This document shows positions 27,601 through 39,100 of a stretch of DNA of 64,000 bases, in pieces (the stretch's first letter is position 1; every line of letters starts with the position of its first letter). The stretch lies in the IMG/VR virus record IMGVR_UViG_3300030451_004287, positions 95,660-159,659 of that record. The stretch is one strand, 5' to 3'. The notes below the pieces were generated by a model that made no database searches, was not told the origin of the DNA, and saw only the letters and a program-made list of their open reading frames with translations. The position numbers and the translations under genes were made by a program. Origin of the DNA: a virus.

Positions 27601-30502
27601 CTACCGCATCAATAAATAAAAATTCATTTCTAATATCTATTTTAGGAACACTAAATCTAACAAAAATAGCATCTCCACCGTCAGGCCAAAGTTTAGGATC
27701 AGTAACAGCGCCACCATCGAATTTACTATAAAATAAATTATTATCAAATGTTACTTTACCATAAACACCATTAACTCTTTGACCGGGAATATGTTTACCG
27801 GCTAAATTTTCTTTAATAATAATACTATTAAAATCTATACTAGCTAAATTAGGCAAAAGACGAAAGTAAGAAGTACCAACTCTTCTACACTGAGTATCCA
27901 TATCTCCTAAATAACAAAAACCAGCAATAGTACCATCACCATTTTGAAAATGCTCCAAATCATCCATACCTAAATCTCCAATTTTTACATCATCAGGTCC
28001 AGAAAACCATGCTCCTTCACTAATTTTGTCGCTTAATTCAAGATTAGGTTCATCACCATTAACTTTGTATCCGTATATATAGCCTAGATCTAATCTAGAT
28101 TCAGGAGTAGTTGGAGGAGGAAGTCTATAATCTGAGCCAATAGTATTAAATTTATAACTATTAGAAACACAAATATCATGAGTAGCTAAACGAATATTAG
28201 TTTCAGCACCTGCAACTTCATTAGCAACACCAGCAGGAACATCCCAATCCGGTTCTGTGTTCAATATCGGGTCTAAAGCTCCGATCTCTCTACGATCTAA
28301 TAATACAGCATACTCTTTACCATAATAATCATCATACATTTTCTTAAAAAATTGTTGAACAAATTCAAATTGTTTCTTTTGTATTTCTGACATTTTATAA
28401 AGTCGAATTGGTTCTGCGTCTTTATCTCCATCTCTTTCTTTTTGTATTTGATATTCTATGTCTAAAGAATCTATAGCCATGTCTCTAAATGCTTCAATTC
28501 CACAAATAATTTCTCCCATTAAATAACCAACACTTCGTTCTAGTCTTTCAGTAATAGGAACATCGTTTCCATCAATATCTTTTTTAGTTTCACCAACTCT
28601 TTCATTTGTAGCTCTTAAAGCAAATACTTTGTATAAATCATAATTGGCGCTCATTAATAACTCTTCTTGAGTTATTGTAAATTCATAATCATTAGCAACT
28701 AAATCTAAATATGCAAGATTGGCTCCAAACCCGGGATTTGTTTCTTCATCTAATTCTAATGAATCTAGTAAATTTTTAACATTAAATTTAACTTGAAATT
28801 TACCACCACCTCCTTCACCGCCGGGATTATCGAACCCAGTAAAATTAGTTAAATATAATTTATGAATAACAGGTTGTTCTTGAGTAGTACCGGGCACAGT
28901 TTTTGTGTAAAGTTCTTCACCTAAAACTTGAAAAATTCTATGAGCAACCATAGGCTCACAGTTTCCTCTGTTGCTATTTACTCCCTTTTGAGGGTTTTTA
29001 ACAATTCTATTAACCCCATCAGGTTCACCATTTGGTGCAGGTGGAAAAGTTTTTGATACAGTATTGATAAATGCAGGTAATAAATCTGTTGCACTAGTTT
29101 GTAGATTGCTATTATATCCTTGTGAGCTAAGAATACCAGACGTTCTTAAATAGTCAGTGAAATCTATAGCAGGATCGACAGGAAATCCTATACTTGGTCC
29201 TCCTCTAGTTATAGGAACGTCAGATCCCGGAGCAGTAGTAGGTTCCTGTCCAAGAACACCGGTAATAGGAGAAGGATCATCTGGTATAGTTTGAATTCTA
29301 TCACTACTAACAGTTTGATAACCAAATCCATTATTCCAGTTTGTTATAAACGGTGCTCTTTGAAAGTGTTCGTATAGTGCATGATTATCTTCCACCGCAT
29401 TCGGATCTATTATATTTGACTTTTCTGCCATGATACTTAAAAAATACCTATAATGATCACCAAAAACAACTCTTTTAGTATCATTATTTGTGGCTTCTTG
29501 CCCATAACTAAAATTAGTAGTAAGTTCAGTATTTACAAAAGTATCTCTTATAAAATCTCGTAACGCAAAATCTGCTGGCGGATTACGTTGATCTATCATA
29601 TCAATAGAAATTTCATAATTTCCATTACCAGTATAATCATTCATTCTAACGCTAAAATCTGCACCTAAATCTTCAGCAACCCTTTCAATAAATCCTAGTA
29701 TACTTATTGAATCTTCATTAATTACAGAGTATTGAGCTCTAGCTTGAGTCGATGTAACTACACCACCCTCAGTTAATTCTTCTTGTGTTAACATATATGT
29801 TGCTAAATCAGTAAAATTAACTCTAATAGTTTGGCTGTTAAGAGGTGTGTAAACTTTAGATCCTGTTATTCCTAATGTTCTTAGTATACTAATACTAGGC
29901 ATGCCATCTTTATCTCTACCAGATGCCATGTGTCCTTGAGTTTCATCACATTTTTTAACATTATAATTTCCGCATGTAATCCCGCCTTGATCTACAAGAG
30001 CGCCATTATGAGTTGAGTTAGCAAATTGGCTAGAAGATCCGGGCTCTAATTCTCTAAAAACACTTATAGCATTAAAATTATTATTACAATCAAGATAAAC
30101 ACCATCTGTACCATAATATTTACCTATAACAATTACAGCATTCTCTAAAAGTTCTCGACCATCTGTTAAAGTAACACTAACTCTTCGTCCATCAGAACCT
30201 ATTTTTATTTCGTGATTAGTAAGAAGTCCGTGAAAAGTTACACCTCCAGAACCCAATGATGTTGTATTATTATCAGTGCTAGGGAAATTAATAGTATAAA
30301 CTCTTCCTAATTGCCCATTATATCCATTAAATGTTGCAAAAGTTTGATCATCTGCATTAGTCGTAAAACTAGCATCTTCTACTAAATCTAAACTTAAAGT
30401 AGTTGGTGCTGAATTAAGACCTACAGTTAGATTAGCTCCTACTATTGCACAATTAAATGCTGAAGCTTGTCCTAATGTTTGTGGATTTGGTAGTTGAGCC
30501 AT
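24620..30502 (-). CDS. Giant tail-hub/tip protein (1960 aa)
   Basis: 1960 residues. The N-terminal 350 residues (short beta repeats, GRRVSVTLTDGRELLENAV, then ISILGFIERVAEDLGADF) resemble a tail hub or central-fibre base. A lysine/arginine/glycine-rich linker is at about residues 1165-1245. Two copies of a beta module follow, DNLEPGMVISGEGIPQGA (about 1405-1425) and DLSPGMTVEGSNIPSDA (about 1720-1740). It lies between a 299-residue tail protein and the 1808-residue giant in the order expected for the tail tip. The function is inferred from position. Confidence 0.7.
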   Translation of the reverse strand: MAQLPNPQTLGQASAFNCAIVGANLTVGLNSAPTTLSLDLVEDASFTTNADDQTFATFNGYNGQLGRVYTINFPSTDNNTTSLGSGGVTFHGLLTNHEIKIGSDGRRVSVTLTDGRELLENAVIVIGKYYGTDGVYLDCNNNFNAISVFRELEPGSSSQFANSTHNGALVDQGGITCGNYNVKKCDETQGHMASGRDKDGMPSISILRTLGITGSKVYTPLNSQTIRVNFTDLATYMLTQEELTEGGVVTSTQARAQYSVINEDSISILGFIERVAEDLGADFSVRMNDYTGNGNYEISIDMIDQRNPPADFALRDFIRDTFVNTELTTNFSYGQEATNNDTKRVVFGDHYRYFLSIMAEKSNIIDPNAVEDNHALYEHFQRAPFITNWNNGFGYQTVSSDRIQTIPDDPSPITGVLGQEPTTAPGSDVPITRGGPSIGFPVDPAIDFTDYLRTSGILSSQGYNSNLQTSATDLLPAFINTVSKTFPPAPNGEPDGVNRIVKNPQKGVNSNRGNCEPMVAHRIFQVLGEELYTKTVPGTTQEQPVIHKLYLTNFTGFDNPGGEGGGGKFQVKFNVKNLLDSLELDEETNPGFGANLAYLDLVANDYEFTITQEELLMSANYDLYKVFALRATNERVGETKKDIDGNDVPITERLERSVGYLMGEIICGIEAFRDMAIDSLDIEYQIQKERDGDKDAEPIRLYKMSEIQKKQFEFVQQFFKKMYDDYYGKEYAVLLDRREIGALDPILNTEPDWDVPAGVANEVAGAETNIRLATHDICVSNSYKFNTIGSDYRLPPPTTPESRLDLGYIYGYKVNGDEPNLELSDKISEGAWFSGPDDVKIGDLGMDDLEHFQNGDGTIAGFCYLGDMDTQCRRVGTSYFRLLPNLASIDFNSIIIKENLAGKHIPGQRVNGVYGKVTFDNNLFYSKFDGGAVTDPKLWPDGGDAIFVRFSVPKIDIRNEFLFIDAVDEEITGDALDVQIARLNGEDTNLTKTEAQEANATFRGNNEVPDDPPDPNKKDGAIVNISAKEFMDMNPMCLIPRDVHIPFESQTQIYGPFSVIGNVSGGTEIVDTDLAPWQFVNNLKAANIVPKTWSDMVNNGQKIALDGLKTRLFEEKASLTVPMITHIDFGRDLQLGQTNLGPLLSNMNLNYGSNGATTSLSFQTYSKEFGKVDKYVRDAIKDLVAVKRDMNLKVRDEKKRRKEIAFRNKVALEDERISVAENRDHYRGKGKGGKKNSAGEGHSKNPNERSSRSVDATSGKLIYSAYTLNDGKANACGGENIVRKNLVHDSNSSSSDSVTPIASLKPEPNTLGNTNKKRPRAEIKSASLDHYQTPYYSRIAINSLDSFFLPVSLSGGVPLDANGLSADGTRMLPRYVINTNAAVTFATTVTTEVVGTAEATSTTVEIGSVDNLEPGMVISGEGIPQGAVISSVGENSVTFTPAITEDTTLAVDLALTFTGSSNVFTADPRQGMLSRSYSSIPPLQVPSIRPELIFDLRINRTFLHPWTSTGNFPLMWKGTGINNVDNNRYNGSISGYVVEYNTVGQSVRNFTKGDYIKVLDMQGSTEREVTLQDRQTFTDQRFNAFRGPLVLQGWGYDTNGKPIPNSNDCAEDTVIGRFRDTGLTDKFMKNWMSNPKTWPVGPIDLRFDRHRGVWVAPTQNKVLLVRLKETLNAFGQAKAELVNMAAGGTGEIEITKTVVTRVFGFEDCSSTTIEFEDVSDLSPGMTVEGSNIPSDATIVSVGSNTIEISPCITSGELAANTTITFKSPGKKAYYDGISMWGPEGEDLSADVRNAEIDVYDYLGMTGAVDDLLYVYYDDGKYIVMNQKSAGGGSATLTPARTCGSVSTGGTFVAQICDGANQFEQTNDTANQITVTDYMNIIPVTIPDDTPIIIAGINEANPCLVSIGKHSSAVGHASSVAGFDFNSNYVPEVGEVPTFFLGIQGTNLVRYRGVGTCSQII

Positions 30503-30514
30503 TAGTATTTCCTA

Positions 30515-31414
30515 CTACATATTTTTTAAAGCTTGTGACAAAACAGGTATTTTTGGTTCTATAGTTTTAGGATCTTCAAAATCTTCAATGTGTTGAGGTT
30601 TTGTTAAGTCTAAAATTAAATCCTCCTCCAAAAACTCTAAACCATTAACAGTTTTAATGGCAGTATTATCCTGATCAATAATTTTAAGCGAATACTTTCT
30701 TTTTTGTAAACCAGATTCTAAATGTGATTTTAGAATATTCTTTTCCTTTACAATATTATACACTAAATCTGTAAGTATCATTTTATATTGTTTAACACCA
30801 TCAATAACAAAAGGATTACCACTATCAATATTTATCCATAATTTTAAATTTAATGGGTGCTTTAGTTTAGAAACAGGCTGAATTAAAATATTATCATTAG
30901 CATTTATAAAATTTTGAACCTCGTCATTATCACCATAGCCTATTTCGATAGTAGGATTTGGAAAAGTATATTGTTTGTTTGTGCTAACAAATGTAGATTC
31001 AAAATTAAGAATATTACTAATATTACTATCATCACTAATTAATCTAAATAAGTTTTGTTCATAAAACATCATCATTGAACCAACACTAGGAATTATAATA
31101 GACCCTACTGTAATTTGATTATCAACATCTGAAAGATCATACGTTGTATTATCAATTTCTACAACGTAACTATGTATATCAGATATATCGTCTACAGAAG
31201 GACCGAAAAATATTTTTCCATCATCTACTCTACTAATAGTTTTATCATAGACTAATGAACTATCAGTCTTATGTTTTAGTTTAAATAACTGTTCAATTTC
31301 AACTTCAGGATTAAAATCTTTTAATATTAAACAATTATATGATTTTTTACATTGTATCGGATCGTAAAAGACATTTCTTCTACAACTATCTGCTATATCA
31401 TAATGAATATTCAT
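30515..31414 (-). CDS. Tail-tip-associated protein
   Basis: 299 residues, beta-rich, AT-rich codon use. It contains CRRNVFYDPIQCKKSYNC near the N terminus (three cysteines) and ends in an acidic, proline-rich tail (EDFEDPKTIEPKIP). No domain is recognised. It lies between the 574-residue tail protein and the giant hub protein with gaps of 2 and 12 bases, so it is probably a tail-tip component. Confidence 0.65.
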   Translation of the reverse strand: MNIHYDIADSCRRNVFYDPIQCKKSYNCLILKDFNPEVEIEQLFKLKHKTDSSLVYDKTISRVDDGKIFFGPSVDDISDIHSYVVEIDNTTYDLSDVDNQITVGSIIIPSVGSMMMFYEQNLFRLISDDSNISNILNFESTFVSTNKQYTFPNPTIEIGYGDNDEVQNFINANDNILIQPVSKLKHPLNLKLWINIDSGNPFVIDGVKQYKMILTDLVYNIVKEKNILKSHLESGLQKRKYSLKIIDQDNTAIKTVNGLEFLEEDLILDLTKPQHIEDFEDPKTIEPKIPVLSQALKNM

Positions 31415-31416
31415 AA

Positions 31417-33141
31417 TTAAAGAGAGTCCGTGTTATCCACTGCGAGAGGGAAAGGTCTTGTGTACTTTTTAGTTCTCCTATAACTTCCATTATTTCCAAG
31501 TGTCTCACTATCTGTAACAACTACCCAAGTCTGACAACCTAGATTAGTAGCTGTTGCATCCATCAAATCTTTAACATTAGCCTGATTTTCTAAACTGTGA
31601 GGATTTGCTCTAGGTTCAAATTGTGCAGTAATTGTTATATTATAACTTTCCATATTTTTACATCTTACATTCTGTATAATAGGATATCCTCTACCCGGGG
31701 CAACATGTTCTACTAATTTATTAGCAGGTCTTTCATGATCAATATTAACATCTGCCCAGTAAGCATTTGCAAGTTTAAATCTATTATTAGCATATTTTAT
31801 ATTAAAATCAATAGAATGATCATTATAATTTCTTGATAAAGTTTTACTAACTAATCTGTATTTATTTAATACCTGATCTAAACTATTAGCGTTGTGATTA
31901 CCATCAGCATCTGCTTGTGAATGATTTAATTGTGGTACATTATTAAAATCAAGTTCTCCAACACCTAAAAGACTATTCATAAAATCTTTATTTTTTACTT
32001 TATTAATAAGTGTTGCAGAAAATCGATTTTGAGTATTGAACATATTGTTTAAGGCATTTTCCGCATTTTGCATAGCTTGATCTTGAAAATCATTAAAACT
32101 ATTTAAAATACCGTTATCTTGACCTGTAGTAACACTTACAAAATCATCATCAGGAAATCCTTTAATACTACCTTGAACAGTAAATGAGTTGTCTGCTGAT
32201 TCTATATTAGTGTCATGATTAATATCATAAGTTACTAAAGCATTACTAGCTAGGTTGCTATTAGCAAAGAAAACAATTTCTCCATCTATTCCAGCAGTAT
32301 TATTTAATTCATCAAAACTGTAATTTAATTGTCTAAGTTTACCGTTGCTTGCATCAAAAGTAGCAGGTAGATTTATGCTTGTGTTCTGATCATTTAAAAG
32401 ACTACTAAAACCATCATGAGCATAAGCGTTTAATCTTTTTGTTAATACTTTATTTAATCCTGCTAATCCATATGTGCTATGAAATGATGTCATAGAACTA
32501 GTTCCAGTAACACGCAAACTAAAACCAACAACAACATGTTTATTACTAAAACCAGCGACCTCTTCTATGTAATACATAGTATCATCAAGATTAATATCAA
32601 AATTTTCAGATAAACTTCTTATACCAGAAGATTTGTCAGTTGAAACCTGTCCAGTTCTTAAACCATATTTTGTTGCTAATGTTGTGTGAGCAGGAACGAC
32701 GGGAACTGAAAGTGTACCATCTTTTTTATGTTCATGTATTTCTAATTGTATATTGTAAGGAATTACATTCATCCAATTTCTTTGAGGACCTTCATCAAAG
32801 TTTGCAGAAATAAGTGTGCCTATACCGTCTTTAATAATAAATGTATTTCCACATTTTATATTAATATTCTGAAAAAATCCACTAGTAGAATGAGTATCTA
32901 ATAGATTTGTAAGATTATTTAATGCTGTTACTGTTGCGTCAAAGCTGTCTCCATATATCATTCCTTGTAATGTAACAACAAATACGCCACCTATAGAAAA
33001 CGAACCTGATTTATATTCTTCTCGTCTTATACTCACAAAAGGTATAGGGCTTAAAGATGTACCATTAATACTAACCTCAGAAGCTTCTGGAATAGCTTGA
33101 GTTGTAAAAACTGGTTCGGTTTGTTGTGCTTGTATATACAT
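31417..33141 (-). CDS. Distal-tail/tail-tip protein
   Basis: 574 residues. It follows the tape measure by 6 bases, the place of the distal-tail protein in siphoviruses. The N-terminal part (about 35-160) has long beta strands, SFSIGGVFVVTLQGMIYG and a DEGPQRNWMNVIPYNIQLE element, resembling proteins that describe tail-tube-like barrels at the tip. The remainder is beta-rich with no recognised catalytic motif. I call it a tail-tip protein on position and character. Confidence 0.65.
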   Translation of the reverse strand: MYIQAQQTEPVFTTQAIPEASEVSINGTSLSPIPFVSIRREEYKSGSFSIGGVFVVTLQGMIYGDSFDATVTALNNLTNLLDTHSTSGFFQNINIKCGNTFIIKDGIGTLISANFDEGPQRNWMNVIPYNIQLEIHEHKKDGTLSVPVVPAHTTLATKYGLRTGQVSTDKSSGIRSLSENFDINLDDTMYYIEEVAGFSNKHVVVGFSLRVTGTSSMTSFHSTYGLAGLNKVLTKRLNAYAHDGFSSLLNDQNTSINLPATFDASNGKLRQLNYSFDELNNTAGIDGEIVFFANSNLASNALVTYDINHDTNIESADNSFTVQGSIKGFPDDDFVSVTTGQDNGILNSFNDFQDQAMQNAENALNNMFNTQNRFSATLINKVKNKDFMNSLLGVGELDFNNVPQLNHSQADADGNHNANSLDQVLNKYRLVSKTLSRNYNDHSIDFNIKYANNRFKLANAYWADVNIDHERPANKLVEHVAPGRGYPIIQNVRCKNMESYNITITAQFEPRANPHSLENQANVKDLMDATATNLGCQTWVVVTDSETLGNNGSYRRTKKYTRPFPLAVDNTDSL

Positions 33142-33147
33142 AGTTAT

Positions 33148-36100
33148 TTATGCTCGTACTATTTTAATGTTTCCGTTAGTAGCTTCATCGATTGAAAATG
33201 CAACAGCATCAAACGTATTGTTTTGAATAACTGTAGCTAACTCATCAATTTGACCAACAAATTGTGTACCATCAACAACTACTCGATTAGTTAGATCGCC
33301 CTCTAATTTAACAGTTTGACCTGCGGTTCCTCCACCTCTTTGTTGACCGCCTCCTTCTCCACCACCGCCTTTATTTCCTCCTCTACGACCGCCTTGATTT
33401 GCTCCGCTAGTAGGTGGAGATGAACCAGCAGGAGGAGCTTTAGTTTGGTCTGATCCAGCACCTCCGTTACCATTACCGTTACCATTATTACCAGCTTCTC
33501 TTTCATCAACAAATGTTTTCATTTTTTCATTGAATTTATCAAACAACTCAGCTGACTCAGTCATAGCTGCATGTAATTTACTTCTAGTAAGATCTAAAAT
33601 TTCTTGAGCAGCTTTTCTTCTTAGCTCTAATTCTTTCTCTTGAACTGCTTTAAGTTCATCAAACATCGCAAGTCTTTTTTCTTTTTCTGCCTTAGCTTCT
33701 TCTTCAAGCTCTTTTGCTCTTGCATCTTTTTCTACATCTCTTTCTCTAACCGCACGCGCAAGCTTAGCACCTCTTCCTCCTGCTCGTTCATTAGCAGTAA
33801 GAGCTCGTTCTCGTTCTTCATCATATGTTTTTTGGCTAATCAAACCAGCCTCAAGTTGAGCATCAAGATCTCGTAAGAAGTGGGCTAAAGGTTCTGCTCC
33901 TCCACGACCTGCTAGAGCTTCTTGACGATTAAATGCTCTTTCTTTAGTTCCTTCAGGATCTAAAACAGCATCAATTAAAGACTCCTGTTGAGCTTTTAGC
34001 ATTTTTGTTCGTTCTGCAAGAGCTTCAACAGCAGCATCAAATTTAGCCGTTGAGTTTACCATACCTTCTAGTGCTGCTTTTGCTTCGGCTGATTGATTAC
34101 CTAGTTCACCAATCCTTTCATTAGTTTTGATGATCTCGTTATCTATTGCTTTAGTATCTGCTCCCATTGGCATCGCATCACGCTGCCTCATTAAACTGTC
34201 TCGTTTTGCGGTTGCAGCGTCTATTTCGTTGGGTAAGTCTTCAGTTAATCTGTTTCTAAGAGCTCTAGCCATTTGTGCGTCATCCATCCTAGATACTGAG
34301 TCTCTGCGTTCCTTGAGAGTTTCACCCTCACCAAGACCAGCTTGGAGAGCTCGCATTTCTGCATCAGACCTCGCCTGTCTAGCTCTGTCAGCAGCAGTTA
34401 CTCTTTCACCTCTAGCTTCTTGTATAGCAAAATCAGATTCAAATCTGGCTTCATTTTGACGCCTAGTAATATCATTTAGTTTTCCTAAAGCTTGAGCAGT
34501 TTGATTAGCAATAGTACTTAACTGTTTTAATGATTCAAATTTAATTTGTGCAATACCTTGTAATATTTTATCTGCTTCTGCTGCTGTTTTGTTAAATTCT
34601 TCAAGAGCTTCATCATCACCAGTAGCTATAGCAGTAGCAGCAGATTGTGCTAAGTTATCTTTAATTTTATCAAAATCTTCACCTAAGCCTGTACCTATAT
34701 TTTCAAAACGTTTTTCAAGTTCTTGTGCGAGAAATTCTGGATCAGCGTCTGGACCAGCAACACGATCAATATCATCTATAGCCTTTTTAAGTTGTACCAT
34801 AGCTGCTGCTTGTTGTAACTGAAGAGTGTTACCACCAGCTTGAGCAAGACCTCCAGTAACTGAAGCAAATCTGTCAGCACTAAATGCAGCAGGATTGTTT
34901 AAAACTTCTGAGTTTGTATCTCTAAGACTTTTTGTTGCGTCAAATTGTCCATTTAATACATCTACATAACTTTGATTTACAGCTACAATTTCTTTTAAAT
35001 CATTATTTAATATTTTAAAAACTTGTGTCATGCGAGCGGCCGTGGCTGTCATGCTAGCCATTTCTTGATTTAATGTTTTTATAGTCTGTGCAGTAAGTAA
35101 ATTTTGTCTAGCTTCTCGTTCTCTATTAGCGACAAAAGATTTAAACTGCTTTTCCAAATCCGCATCAAAACCGTCATCAATTTGAGCTTGAGCCTCTGTT
35201 CCTGTAATTCCTCGTTGACTTAAAAATTCTGTTCTTAAACTATCTTCTAATTCTTCTGTGCTCATGCCAAGATTTTGTGCAGCTGTAGCTAAAAGACTGG
35301 TACTACTGCTTAAGTCTGAAAGTAATGCTTTTTGCTCCTCTCCTCTTTGCATATTTAATTCTTCAATAGCTTTGTTAAATACATCTGGGTCATCAAATGC
35401 TCCAACAGTTAATCCTTCTTCTTCTGCTAATGTTACGTTCGATAACATGCCGGGAAGCTCTTGACTAAAAGTTTTAGTATAGTTCAAAAGCTCTTTAGCG
35501 TTTTGAGCACGAGCCCTAGATTCAGCAGCTATAGCTTCTTCACTTTTAAAGAATAAATTTGAGACAGTCTGAAAACCACCATACAAAAGAGTTCCAGCAT
35601 ATATCAGATTGTTAAACATACCCGCGGTTTGCTGCACAGGACCTGTCGAACTCTGACCCGGTATGCTTCCCGGACTACCCATAGGAGTATTTCTTCTAGG
35701 ACCCCGGTGTCCTTGAGTTGATCCGCTAGTTGTAGGACGAGAACTCGCGGTAGGAGCTTGGGTTCTGTTATGAGTCATAGGTCTACTAACAGGAGGTCTA
35801 ACAGCAGTTGCTGTATTTATTGGAGCATTTTTAAGCTGACCTGTTGCTCTTAAACCTAAACGCTGTGCTTGAATTAGCGCAGCTTTACCAAAAGTTCTAA
35901 TTGAAGTTAAAGCTGTAGCTACTACACCACTAAGACTAGTAAAAGCTGTAGTAAGAGTAGGAATAATAGCTACTAATCCTGCTCCTATAGCACCAGCAGT
36001 AGCACCAGCAGCAACAGCCAAGGAAGCTTGACCTCCAACTCTAAGTCCTTTAGCTATACCATCACCCTTTTCTGTTAACTCCTTATATTCTTCGCTACCA

Positions 36101-39100
36101 CTAACATAAAAAGCTGACAACATATCCATAAATGTTCTATGCTCACTAAACAATTCATTGAAAAAACTAGTACTTTCAACATCTCCTTTATATTGAGAAT
36201 TTGTTGGTCTTGTAGTGCTACGACCACCACTCCGACCGCCCTGCCTAAGATATTGAGGAATCATTCCTCCTTGTTGACGATTAATAGCTTCTAAAATACC
36301 TCTATGTTTTTTAGTTGATCTTGCATTTACAACAAACTCACCCGGAGTTAACATAGCAGGAACAGTATCAGTTCCTCTAGGTTGAAAATTAATTAACTTG
36401 CCACCGCTAGCATAAACTGTACCACCAGTAGACATTCTTCTTGGGCCCATCCCTCTCGCAAAAGCCAATGTACCCAAAAGACTAAAAAGAATACTTAATC
36501 CACTAGCTAATGAGTCAAACAATCTACCCGTTCTAGCTGTCAAAGTATCTGCTTCTGCCGCTGCATCTTTATTAGCCTGTATTGTAGCTTTAACTGTTTG
36601 AGTATATTCTGCAAAAGCTTGGATACTTTCTCTTGTATTACGAGCAGCTTCTAAATCTTCTAAAGCTTCTTTCTGATCTTGTTGTGCAGCTAACAACATC
36701 TTTTCTGACGCTGCTTTAGCGGCATCAGCAAATCCTTTAAACACTCCTGCAAGACCTTGAACCGCACCACCAGCAGCTCCAGCAATCATAGCTCCTCTTC
36801 TACCACCAATTTGAGCTCCAGCAAACGCTCCACTTTGAATACCGCTACCAAGACCTTGTAATCCTTGTACCGCCCCTTGAAATGCAGCTGAAGTTTCAGA
36901 TGCTTCACCTGTTAAATCTTGAAATACACCTCCTAATTTTTCTGCTTGTGATCCTACAATCGTTGCGCCAACACCTAATGCTTGAGTAAAACCACCTACT
37001 GGAGCTAAGGCGTCATCAACTTTACCAACAAATCTACCTACAGTTGATGTACCTGTTTTAACATCTTTGTTAAATATTCTAAACGAACTTGTTACCTGAC
37101 CGACTTCTCTTTTTAAACCAGCAAAACTAAAACCACCAAATAAACTACCCTGACTTGGTTGCACAGTGTCACCATTAGCAAAACGTTGTACAGTACCGCC
37201 TTTAGCATATTTATTAATTTTTCTAAGATTACCATACCCAAATGCTTGTGCTGATCTTTTATTAATTACAAACTCACCGGGAGTAAGAAGTGACGGAACA
37301 GTGTCTGTGCCAACAGCAGAACCTCCTGTAGCCATTCTAGTGATCATTGGAATTTGTTCACTAGTTTTTCCTGAAGCTGCTAAAGCTTTTCTGTAACTGC
37401 TCCGATTACCTGACGTATCAGCATACTTTAACTCTAAAGCTTCTGCCTTACTGTTTCGACCCATAACTCTTTTAGCTACAGTTTTAGACATTATATCAGG
37501 AAAGTCCGATGGGTTTAACCCTGTCTGATACGCTCTAGCGAAATCATTTTCAAACATATATCCTTTGACTGCACCTATAGCCGTAGGAGCCAATTCAGAC
37601 TTATCTAAATCTGCATCAGTTAAAATACCTCTTGCTACGGTTACAGGTTTTTGAACAATCTGCCCTGCTCCTACATTTCCAACTGTTTTGGTAGCTCCTG
37701 TTTTTTGTCTTTTTGTTTTACCTGCATTATTATATTTATTAATTTTAGAAAGATTACCAACACCAAAAGCTTCAACTGCACTTTTCCTAATAACAAATTC
37801 ACCCGGAGTAAGCATTGCTGGAACAGTGTCTCTATTTCCACTGCCGGGAACAAAACCACCACTAGCAAAAGCTCTACGTCCTCCACCACCTCCACCAGCT
37901 CTTATTGTTGCATTAAGATTATTAACACTAGTTGTTAAGACTTTTAATGCTGCTGTGTTAGCATCTAAAGATGCTGTTTGTTGAGCGCCACCAGTACCAG
38001 TTAAAGCTCCTCCTATACCTGACCCAACTCCGCCAGCACCTCCTCCTTCTCTTAAAGCACCCATAAACCCGCCACCAAATTCTCTGATAGCGCCAATACC
38101 TTTTATAGCTGTCATAGCTGCTAATAAAGGTAATATAGGTTTAAAAGCTCCAGCAATACTTATTAAAGCACTAGCAAAGGTTAAAGCTCCTTTGGCTAAA
38201 GCTTGGAAAGTTCCGCTTTGACCAATATCTCTAATAAATGAAAGAAATTCTTCTCGAACTTTTGCGATTTGAATTGCAAGAGCAAGTTGACCTTTTGCTG
38301 CGTCTGCTGCTAAAGAACCTGAACCAGCTTGAGCAACAGCAAGAGCGTCCTGTGCTGTGGCAAATTCTTGAAGTAAAGGAATAACTTTACCAACTTGACG
38401 GAAACCACCTAACTCTTCAATAATTTTATTAAACTGTCCAGACCTTGGATCTATATTAGCAAGACCTTCACTTAATCTTCTAACAGCTTCAAAAGGACCT
38501 ACAAAGTTACCTTCTAAATCTTGTAATTCAACATTAAACTGTCTTAAGAAATTAATAGTGCTACCACGCTGAATACGGGTAAAAATAGTTCTTAAACCAG
38601 TAGCAATAGTTTCCGAACTTTCACGAGTCGTAGCACGAACACTAGTAAACAACGCAATAAATTCATTAAGAGCATCTTGACCTTCACTAATACCTCTACT
38701 AGAAGCGGCAAACACACCACCAACACGCTGTACAGCAGTAATAATATCTTGAGATCCAACAGCAAATTTAGCCGCAACAGCATTGATACTACCCAAAGCT
38801 CCTTCTAAATCATTTACTGAAAGATTAAATTGCCTCATTGCAGCAATAGCTCCTTCAGTTGTATTTTTCATATTATCAAAAGTTGGAGCAAGATCGGCTT
38901 TTGCTAAGGCTTGAAGTGCTAATCTAGTTTCTGTAGCTGATAAACCAGCTTGAGATAATGTTACACTAACCTCAGCTAGTTCGTTAGAACTAACACCAAA
39001 GCTACGAGAAACCTTACTAATTTCATTAGACAAGCTACCTATTTCTGATGCTGCTGCACCTGTAACCTGAGCAACCCTAACCATTTCTCTATCAAATTTA

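Noticed and set aside
36290-37850. Repeats in the tape measure as a CRISPR array
   Set aside because: They are three diverged coding modules hundreds of bases apart in one long frame.
37651-37984. Plus-strand open frames opposite the tape measure, fibres and tail giants
   Set aside because: They are antisense shadows of long minus-strand genes with biased composition and no ribosome sites.
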